DNA of 14,117 nucleotides, taken from contig PAWC01000053.1 of NCBI GenBank assembly GCA_002713385.1, positions 5,174-19,290 of the forward strand, written 5' to 3'. The stretch's first letter is position 1; each line of letters begins with the position of its first letter. Below are positions 6,718-12,901 of the stretch, one piece after another. A program made the position numbers and the translations under genes. This DNA comes from Fidelibacterota bacterium. Lineage in GTDB: Bacteria > Fidelibacterota > Marinisomatia > Marinisomatales > TCS55. Under the pieces are notes generated by a model that saw only the letters and a program-made list of their open reading frames with translations, was not told where the DNA came from and made no database searches.

Positions 6718-8058
6718 GTGTGGCAAGGTAGGCAAAACAAATCAGTAGAAGACTATTTCATTGCCGGGCATTCCCAGCACTGGGTCATGGTCATGTTTTC
6801 CATTGTCGCCACGGAAACATCTGTACTGACCTTTGTGAGCATTCCCGGGCTTGCGTATCGTGGTGACTGGTTTTTCCTGCAGCTTGCGCTGGGATTTATC
6901 ATTGGCAGGATACTCGTCACTATTTTTCTGCTTCCTTCCTATTTCGGCAAGGGTATTGTATCAATTTATGAAGTATTAGGCGAACGATTTGGGACTGGGA
7001 TTCAAAAGCTGTCATCAGGAGTTTTTCTGATTACACGGATTTTAGCTGATGGTATTCGTTTTTTAGCCACTGCAGTTATCGTTCAAGTTCTTACTGGCTG
7101 GTCATTGCCCGCAGCAGTATTAGTGATTGGCATTGTAACATTGGTGTATACTGTTTCCGGCGGCATTCGGACTGTAGTTTGGGTGGACAGTTTTCAATTT
7201 ATTCTATATTTGTCAGGCGCACTGATTGTTATTCTACATATTTTTTCCCAACCAGGCGTAATACCAAGCGGTTTTGTTGCAGACTTAATGCATGAAGGGA
7301 AGATCAGTATTTTCCGATTTGGAAGAGATATTTTCACGAATCCTTGGCTATTTTATTCAGCATTCATTGGCGGAATATTTCTATCCTTTGCATCTCATGG
7401 AGCTGATTATATGATGGTCCAGCGAACACTGACATGTACAGATTTACGATCAGCCAAAAAAGCCATGATCGGTAGCGGTTTTTTCGTATTTCTGCAATTT
7501 ACACTTTTCCTTTTTGCCGGTTCATTGATTTACATGTCTTTAGGCGGAATTGAGTTGGAAAAGGACAGGGAATTTGCTCATTATATAATTAATGAACTCC
7601 CTATTGGATTAAGGGGGCTTTTGCTGGCAGGTGTTTTATCCGCGGCCATGTCCACATTAAGTTCATCCATAAATTCACTGGCTTCATCCACATTACGGGA
7701 TTGGTTTAAAAAAGATGCTGATTTAAAAACAGCACAAAAAACGAGTGCTGTCTGGGCTGCCGTCCTGATTGGTATTGCCATGATCTTTGACGAAAGCGAT
7801 AAAGCTATTGTGGAAATGGGCCTGCAGATTTCCTCTTACACATATGGGGGGTTGCTGTCCCTCTTTATCATCAGTAAACTTAAACGGCAGTTTAATTCAA
7901 TCAGTATTATGATCGGTCTATTATCCAGCTTCTTAGCAGTTTACGTTGCCCAGCAAAACGGTATCGCCTGGACGTGGTTTATACTTTTGTCTGTTGTTGT
8001 GAATATTGCCGTGGTGTTTACGTCTCAATCCGTCTTTTTCCGGCGCCATGATGCGTAA
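6718..8058 (+). CDS. Sodium:solute symporter (SSS family)
   Basis: This is an inner-membrane carrier of the SSS (SLC5-like) family, which imports sugars, amino acids, sialic acid or similar solutes with sodium. The call rests on EDYFIAGHSQHW near the N-terminus (the family EDYFLAGR-type motif), TETSVLTFVSIPGLAY, GGIRTVVWVDSFQF and the helix-8 block LLAGVLSAAMSTLSSSINS (about residues 303-321). The helix-8 Ser pair of that block forms part of the Na2 sodium site in vSGLT-type structures. From GTG 6718 the protein is 446 residues with about 12 helices. The missing first helix is encoded in the extension just upstream, so the real protein is probably about 460-495 residues. It overlaps the NamZ-like gene by 11 bases. 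Being followed by a NamZ homologue suggests an amino-sugar or cell-wall sugar substrate, but this is inference from context only. Confidence 0.88.
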   Translation: MWQGRQNKSVEDYFIAGHSQHWVMVMFSIVATETSVLTFVSIPGLAYRGDWFFLQLALGFIIGRILVTIFLLPSYFGKGIVSIYEVLGERFGTGIQKLSSGVFLITRILADGIRFLATAVIVQVLTGWSLPAAVLVIGIVTLVYTVSGGIRTVVWVDSFQFILYLSGALIVILHIFSQPGVIPSGFVADLMHEGKISIFRFGRDIFTNPWLFYSAFIGGIFLSFASHGADYMMVQRTLTCTDLRSAKKAMIGSGFFVFLQFTLFLFAGSLIYMSLGGIELEKDREFAHYIINELPIGLRGLLLAGVLSAAMSTLSSSINSLASSTLRDWFKKDADLKTAQKTSAVWAAVLIGIAMIFDESDKAIVEMGLQISSYTYGGLLSLFIISKLKRQFNSISIMIGLLSSFLAVYVAQQNGIAWTWFILLSVVVNIAVVFTSQSVFFRRHDA

Positions 8059-9337
8059 GTATCTTTTAATATTAATGCTCCTTTGCACTGCAGGCTGGGC
8101 CAATGATTTTCAGTACAGCAAGGTGATGCATGTGCCTGATCTGTCGTTTATGCCTCATGTATACACAGGGTTGGATGTTTTAGAACAAATGGATTTCAGC
8201 CCGTTGGCAGGGAAGATCATTGCTGTATTCTGCAACCAAACGGCTGTGAACCGCAACGGCCGTCATATTTTGGATTTATTGAAGGATCAGGATGATATTG
8301 AGATTTATGTGATTTTGACTCCCCAATATGGTTTGTTCGGTGATCAAGAAAATAAAACGAAGATTCTGGGTAAAGTAGAGAAAGACCCCAATACTGGTGC
8401 CCGCATTGTGAATTTGCTGGATCGGTTTGTAAAGCCTCCTGAATGGACCATTCGAGATGTAGATGTAGTTTTAGTTGATTTTCAAGATACAGGAGTGCGC
8501 TATTCGACCTATATGACAACGCTGACTAAAATATTGGAAGTGGCCAGTAAACTCCTCAAACCGGTCATCGTTTTAGATCGTCCCAATCCCTTGCGAGGTG
8601 ATAGGATGGATGGGCCGGTGATGCGCACCGCATATCAGTCCTTTGAAGGCTATCATCTAGTGCCGGTACGTCATGGGTTGACAGTGGGAGAATATGCACT
8701 CATGGTGAACGAAATGGGCTGGGTGAAAAACCTGCAGCGAGCAGAATTGACCGTGATCCCTATGGCCAATTGGCAACGTTCTATGTGGTCAGATGAAACA
8801 GATCTGCCGTTTATAGCACTTGGTCCGGGATTAGTTGATGTAGAATCCAGCCTCGCGTATACAGGCATGAATTTGTTAAAAGGCACAAATTTGAACTGGG
8901 GACAAGGGACAACCAAACCTTATTTTCGTGCTGGTGCACCGTGGATTTCCGGAAGGGTATTTTATAAAAAGATAACGGACTTGAATTTGCCGGGAGTGAA
9001 ATTCAAGCATATCCAATACACACCCACCCAAAGCAAAGGCGATGGTTCTATACCCTTATATTACCTGGAAAAATGCAGCGGAATTGAACTGAAGATTACC
9101 GATCGGGAATTATTTGATCCAATCGCAACAGCCACAGCTATAATGATTCTGGCTTATCAACTTTATCCACGGCAGTTTGAATGGATTCATGATAATTATA
9201 TTGATAAACTCTTTGGTTTTAATCTACTTACAACATTTGCCGCACAAGGCAAAAAACCGGAATATCTGCCGCCCCAGTGGATTATGGATGTAATTCGTTT
9301 TAACGAATTCCGCCAGAAATTCCTGCTTTACGAATGA
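8048..9337 (+). CDS. NamZ/DUF1343-family (GH171) protein, secreted, with altered active-site motifs
   Basis: This 429-residue protein has a signal peptide (MMRKYLLILMLLCTAGWA, cleavage near residue 18), so it should act in the periplasm or on the surface. The fold family is that of NamZ (B. subtilis YbbC), an exo-beta-N-acetylmuramidase that removes MurNAc from peptidoglycan fragments. Family landmarks in order: GLDVLEQ (41-47), NQTAVNRNGR (63-72), VDFQDTGVRYSTY (143-155), VLDRPNPLRG (175-184), RHGLTVGEYA (208-217), KGTN...GTTKPYF (278-293) and GAPWISGR (296-303). Two normally conserved glutamates are missing: the usual SPEHG reads TPQYG (91-95) and the usual SEGRG reads NWGQG (283-287). I recall these as cleft residues but cannot verify their roles. 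Start: the ATG pair at 8048/8051 gives a clean signal peptide, whereas an in-frame TTG at 8006 would not. It overlaps the SSS gene by 11 bases and the next gene by four. Confidence 0.87.
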   Translation: MMRKYLLILMLLCTAGWANDFQYSKVMHVPDLSFMPHVYTGLDVLEQMDFSPLAGKIIAVFCNQTAVNRNGRHILDLLKDQDDIEIYVILTPQYGLFGDQENKTKILGKVEKDPNTGARIVNLLDRFVKPPEWTIRDVDVVLVDFQDTGVRYSTYMTTLTKILEVASKLLKPVIVLDRPNPLRGDRMDGPVMRTAYQSFEGYHLVPVRHGLTVGEYALMVNEMGWVKNLQRAELTVIPMANWQRSMWSDETDLPFIALGPGLVDVESSLAYTGMNLLKGTNLNWGQGTTKPYFRAGAPWISGRVFYKKITDLNLPGVKFKHIQYTPTQSKGDGSIPLYYLEKCSGIELKITDRELFDPIATATAIMILAYQLYPRQFEWIHDNYIDKLFGFNLLTTFAAQGKKPEYLPPQWIMDVIRFNEFRQKFLLYE

Positions 9338-10884
9338 AAACAGTACAATTACTTCTTACTTATTTCTTCCTCTTTCATACTTATTCCTTCTGTCAAACAC
9401 ATTTTACAGTTCCGAAAAATGTTTGGCGGATCAGCGTAAAACCAATAGTAAATACAGGAAGTTACATTGGCCCAGGCGGTATCAAAGGCATCCCAAATAT
9501 GAGATTTAGTTTAGAGAATTATGGGAAGCGATATTTCGATCACGGTTATGTGATGGATGGTTATTATGGTAGCGATAATGACCTCTATGATCTGGATACA
9601 TTGGGATATAATTCAAATTATACGATTGGCCAGTACATCCGCTATTATAATATCTTATACGATGATACTATTCCCGATTTTAGCATGGATTTCTTTGGTG
9701 AAGATTCAATCTATGTGAGTGGAAGCTTCGATCAAACAATCGACAAAACATCCTGGGGCATAGATTTCAAGATTGAATATGGTCTTTCTGACCGCGTGAC
9801 CTTTGAAATGAATTTTCCTTATAATACCTATCTATCATTGAAAAGGACATCAAAGTGGACAACAAATGAAATCGATGGACTTGATAGTTTCGTTATTTAT
9901 CATCAGGGAGCAATGGCCGCAATGGATTCTGCATTGGCCAAAAACTACGATATAAACCTGCAAATCATCCGGAATCGTTTTTACAGTTGGGAAGGGGAAA
10001 ATTCCGTTTTATGGGCTTTAGGTGGTGATTCGTTTACTAATGGGATTTATGGTGCAGAATACAACCCGTTTTCATCCAATGATACCTCAGCAGTAACAAT
10101 GAATGATATGCTGAATTATTACTATCCACGAAGTCGCACCACTTCCGGTTTAGGTGATGTTCAACTCGGGTTGAAGATTTTATTATTCGGTCGTCCTGCC
10201 TGGAGCGAAACAGGATATTATTCATTTTACGCCGGTTTTTCTATTTTGCTGCCTTCCGCAGATCGGTTGCATAAGTATCAATACAGAAGTGGCATAGCTG
10301 CCAGCCAGTCTAATTTTACAACGTTACCGCTGGGGGATGGCATTATACGCTATAATATTTCCATCTTTGGTGAGTTGTTCAGGACAATACTGCGCAGGCA
10401 GATAAATATCAACTGGCTGGTTCGTGCTGGTATTCATGGACAAACAAGAGTAAATACACCCATTTCTTTTGTGAATTACAATACATTGAACCCAGACAGT
10501 ATCGCCATGACTATTGGAGTTGATCACACGATTAAAAAGGGAAATGAATTGTTTGCCATGGCCCAAGGAAAATTGGAACTCATTCCTGATTGGGTATCTG
10601 TTTCCGGCGGAATATCCATGTATATAAAAGGACGTGATGATTTTTTTTCCAATGATCCATCCTGGGATAAATGGATGAGTTACCGTAAGGATGAATATGA
10701 TACAAGGAGAACAGTCATTAGACAATTTGCAGAAGTGGCTATTCATAATGTCAATCCATTGAAACGCATTGGCCCAATACCCTTTGAACTACGAGGTGGT
10801 GCATCCATACCATTATTAACCAGAAATACCTTCAGTAATTTTTCTGCATGGATTCAATTAGTCGTTTATGCTCAGGCATGGTAG
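9334..10884 (+). CDS. Outer-membrane beta-barrel protein of unknown function
   Basis: This 516-residue protein has a signal peptide over about residues 1-20 (basic start, hydrophobic core LLLTYFFLF). I do not recognise the family. The mature part is rich in Tyr, Asp, Gly and Asn and shows amphipathic strands, for example WGIDFKIEYGLSDRVTFEMNF around 144-164. It closes with the alternating strand WIQLVVYAQAW, ending in an aromatic residue as BAM-inserted barrels usually do. About 12-14 strands with long extracellular loops seem likely; the insertion at about 168-270 could be a loop or plug. It starts in an ATGA overlap with the NamZ-like gene and is followed after 18 bases by a UMF1-type transporter. 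It may be a porin or channel for the same substrates, but function is open. Confidence 0.72.
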   Translation: MKTVQLLLTYFFLFHTYSFCQTHFTVPKNVWRISVKPIVNTGSYIGPGGIKGIPNMRFSLENYGKRYFDHGYVMDGYYGSDNDLYDLDTLGYNSNYTIGQYIRYYNILYDDTIPDFSMDFFGEDSIYVSGSFDQTIDKTSWGIDFKIEYGLSDRVTFEMNFPYNTYLSLKRTSKWTTNEIDGLDSFVIYHQGAMAAMDSALAKNYDINLQIIRNRFYSWEGENSVLWALGGDSFTNGIYGAEYNPFSSNDTSAVTMNDMLNYYYPRSRTTSGLGDVQLGLKILLFGRPAWSETGYYSFYAGFSILLPSADRLHKYQYRSGIAASQSNFTTLPLGDGIIRYNISIFGELFRTILRRQININWLVRAGIHGQTRVNTPISFVNYNTLNPDSIAMTIGVDHTIKKGNELFAMAQGKLELIPDWVSVSGGISMYIKGRDDFFSNDPSWDKWMSYRKDEYDTRRTVIRQFAEVAIHNVNPLKRIGPIPFELRGGASIPLLTRNTFSNFSAWIQLVVYAQAW

Positions 10885-10902
10885 ATTGAGATTGAGCAAA
10901 TC

Positions 10903-12183
10903 ATGACTGATCAAAATAAAAAAGTATGGGCCTGGTCCATGTATGACTGGGCAAATTCGGCGTTTTCTACAACGGTCATGGCTGGTTTCTTTCCCATTTT
11001 CTTCGAAAAATACTGGTCCAATCCCGATGATGTTATTCAGAGTACCTATCAACTTGGCTGGGCGAATTCTCTAGCTTCCATTGTTATTGCCGCATTGGCA
11101 CCATTTCTGGGGGCTATAGCGGACCGTGGTTCAGTGAAAAAGAAATTTTTGTTTTTCTTTTGTTACATGGGTGTAGTCATGACCAGTGGACTTTATCTAG
11201 TTGGGCAAGGTCAGTGGCAAATGGCCGTCATGGTTTATATTGCTGCTTCTGTTGGATTCATGGGTGCGAATATTTTTTATGATTCCTTATTACCTTCAGT
11301 AGCGACCAAGGAGAAAATGAATTATGTTTCTTCTCTAGGGTATGCGCTCGGATATATTGGCGGTGGTTTGCTATTTTTGTTAAATGTACTCATGTATCTT
11401 CATCCCCATTGGTTTGGTATTGCTGATGCGACAACTGCCATTAAACTCTCATTTCTGTCAGTAGCAGTCTGGTGGGGAGTTTTCACTATACCACTATTGT
11501 TATTCGTAACAGAACCTCAAATATCAGACTCATTGCCATTAGGAAGAGCAATATCAGCCGGGTATCGCCAATTAAGGATAACATTCATACAAATACGGCA
11601 ATTAAAAGTTATTGGAATGTTTTTGCTGGCTTATTGGCTCTATATCGATGGAGTCGACACTATTATCAGAATGTCGGTGAAAATGGGTTCTTCGCTAGGT
11701 TTTGAGGCTGGAGACCTCATTACTGCTTTACTTATGGTACAGTTCATTGCCTTCCCGGCAGCGTTAGGTTATAACTGGTTTGCATCGAAGATAGGGACAA
11801 AAAAGGGAGTTTTGATCGCAATTGGCGGATATTCAGTGGTCACATTATTGGCCTATTTTATGACAGTGAAACTGCATTTTTTTATACTAGCAGCTCTGAT
11901 CGGTCTCTTTCAGGGTGGCGTGCAAGCCTTAAGCCGCAGTCTTTTCACAAGATTGGTCCCGCGAGGTAAAGAAGCGGAATTCTTCGGTTTTTACAATATG
12001 CTGGGAAAATTCGCTGCCGTGATAGGTCCAATTATGATGGGTTGGGTGACACTTGCTACAGGCAACGTAAGATTAGGGATTTTATCCATTTTGATACTGT
12101 TTATCAGCGGTGCTTTCCTACTGTCCAAAGTTGATTTTGATGAAGGCGAGCGTCTTGCCAAAGAATTTTCAAAACATATTTAA
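10903..12183 (+). CDS. UMF1/Atg22-like MFS transporter
   Basis: This 426-residue, 12-helix inner-membrane protein belongs to the major facilitator superfamily, in the branch related to yeast vacuolar effluxer Atg22 (UMF1). The diagnostic N-terminus is WSMYDWANSAFSTTVMAGFF (11-30), carrying YDWANSA(F/Y). A motif-A-like loop follows (LGAIADRGSVKKK, 69-81), and in the second half ALSRSLFTRLVP, which corresponds to the QALSRS-type motif conserved in this branch. Atg22 exports amino acids from the vacuole, while bacterial members are largely uncharacterised. It lies 18 bases after the barrel gene and is probably the last gene of the SSS/NamZ-like transcript. The next 322 bases hold no clear gene. 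The ATG at 10903 gives the family-typical start just before the first helix. Confidence 0.9.
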   Translation: MTDQNKKVWAWSMYDWANSAFSTTVMAGFFPIFFEKYWSNPDDVIQSTYQLGWANSLASIVIAALAPFLGAIADRGSVKKKFLFFFCYMGVVMTSGLYLVGQGQWQMAVMVYIAASVGFMGANIFYDSLLPSVATKEKMNYVSSLGYALGYIGGGLLFLLNVLMYLHPHWFGIADATTAIKLSFLSVAVWWGVFTIPLLLFVTEPQISDSLPLGRAISAGYRQLRITFIQIRQLKVIGMFLLAYWLYIDGVDTIIRMSVKMGSSLGFEAGDLITALLMVQFIAFPAALGYNWFASKIGTKKGVLIAIGGYSVVTLLAYFMTVKLHFFILAALIGLFQGGVQALSRSLFTRLVPRGKEAEFFGFYNMLGKFAAVIGPIMMGWVTLATGNVRLGILSILILFISGAFLLSKVDFDEGERLAKEFSKHI

Positions 12184-12191
12184 CAGGAGTT

Positions 12192-12353
12192 TTGATCCTT
12201 GATATTTCTCAATACCAGGATTATGCACCCGGTTTTAATATGACGATTGAATTGGGTTATAAAATACTGCACTTTGAAGGACTGAGATTGACAGATTTTA
12301 TCACGGTTAAAACCATAATATTTTACAGAAACAACAATTGTTTTTCTATTTAG
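12192..12353 (+). other. Possible 53-codon ORF or decayed remnant behind a good Shine-Dalgarno sequence
   Basis: Right after the MFS stop lies AGGAG (12185-12189), the best Shine-Dalgarno match in the window. A frame opening at TTG 12192 stays open for 53 codons to TAG 12351 (it contains QYQDYAPGFN and MTIELGYKILHFEG), but the spacing to that TTG is only two bases. A better-spaced TTG at 12199 yields just 14 codons, and an in-frame ATG sits at 12240. I recognise no family. It could be a small protein, a remnant or chance. The rest of 12184-12505 holds a palindrome (12333-12342), the promoter and the RNA fold described separately. Confidence 0.2.
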
Positions 12354-12362
12354 AAAAAAGTG

Positions 12363-12390
12363 TTGATTGCAAATATTGTTATCTTATAAT
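12363..12390 (+). promoter_or_regulatory. Sigma70-type promoter for the RNA element / thioesterase transcript
   Basis: TTGATT (12363-12368) and a perfect TATAAT (12385-12390) are separated by 16 bases. The expected transcription start is near 12397, at or one or two bases before the 5' arm of the GC-rich stem that follows. It is the best promoter I can see in the window. The AT-rich upstream flank and the palindrome aacaattgtt at 12333-12342 could be an activator or operator region, which is speculative. Confidence 0.6.
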
Positions 12391-12396
12391 ATCCCA

Positions 12397-12465
12397 TGAG
12401 CCCCGCAGGTGTGGCGTGCTCTTCAGGGAAATAGAATTTTCTCGAGGGTAACATGCGGGGCTTTA
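12397..12465 (+). ncRNA. Candidate structured RNA (small RNA or leader element) upstream of the thioesterase gene
   Basis: Agccccgca at 12399-12407 pairs perfectly with tgcggggct at 12454-12462, giving nine base pairs, six of them consecutive G-C or C-G pairs at 12400-12405. Inside, 12420-12424 pairs with 12444-12448 (including two G-U pairs), A12425 bulges out, and 12426-12431 pairs with 12438-12443 around a six-base loop, so the RNA can fold into a rod. An asymmetric internal loop remains (12408-12419 against 12449-12453). The fold starts where the promoter predicts the transcript start, and a short U-run (three U) follows the stem. It matches none of the riboswitches, SRP RNA, 6S RNA or tRNA signatures I know. 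It may be a short independent RNA, a leader of the thioesterase mRNA, or an unusual long-loop terminator. Confidence 0.45.
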
Positions 12466-12505
12466 CTATTAAAATACTAAAAGATAATAATACTTAAAGT
12501 AAAAC

Positions 12506-12901
12506 ATGAAGTATAAAGCTAAATATTCCCAGTTGGTAATGCCAGATAATATTAATGTTATGGGCACTCTTTTTGGCGGTCAGATGATCTCCTGGATGGA
12601 TCTGGCAGCAGCGAAAGTAACTTATCGATTCTTAAAAGGAACCAAGGCGGTTGGAGCTGTGACCCGCGCCATTGAGAAAGTTGAATTCAAAGAAGCGGTC
12701 TATAAAGGGGAATGGGTGAACTTTGAAAGTACAGTAGTGAAGGCTGGTAAAAGTTCATTCCAAATTCAAGTAGATGCCTATGCTGAAGGACGTAAGTATG
12801 GAAGACGACTTGCTTGTACAGCACTGATTACTATGGTCGCTGTTTGTCGTGACGAAAATGGTAATCTTCAAAAACTTCACCACGGAAAGACTGTTGATTA
12901 A
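12506..12901 (+). CDS. Acyl-CoA thioesterase, hotdog fold (YciA/ACOT-like)
   Basis: This 131-residue single hotdog-domain enzyme hydrolyses acyl-CoA thioesters to free acid and CoA in the cytoplasm. The N-terminal signature MPDNINVMGTLFGGQMISWMD (12-32) matches the YciA/acyl-CoA hydrolase group: Asn at 15 or 17, the Gly-Gly turn at 24-25 and Asp32 on the hot-dog helix are the expected active-site elements. VEFKEAVYKGEWVNFES (59-75) is the typical FxxPVxxGDxVxxxA-like strand pair. The length is normal for a family that works as dimers or hexamers. The ATG at 12506 is preceded by an AT-rich stretch with no Shine-Dalgarno sequence. It is likely transcribed from the promoter at 12363-12390 through the folded RNA. 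The chain length of the substrate cannot be told. Confidence 0.9.
   Translation: MKYKAKYSQLVMPDNINVMGTLFGGQMISWMDLAAAKVTYRFLKGTKAVGAVTRAIEKVEFKEAVYKGEWVNFESTVVKAGKSSFQIQVDAYAEGRKYGRRLACTALITMVAVCRDENGNLQKLHHGKTVD

Noticed and set aside
8006..8047. TTG at 8006 as the start of the NamZ-like protein
   Set aside because: It would put 14 non-signal residues in front of a clean signal peptide beginning at the ATG pair 8048/8051.
10324..10746. 140-codon minus-strand frame inside the outer-membrane barrel gene
   Set aside because: Antisense shadow. The plus-strand protein has a signal peptide and barrel pattern through this region.
12400..12462. tRNA-like reading of the GCCCCGC/GCGGGGC stem
   Set aside because: The enclosed sequence is too short, with no D-arm, anticodon arm or TTCGA-type T-loop.
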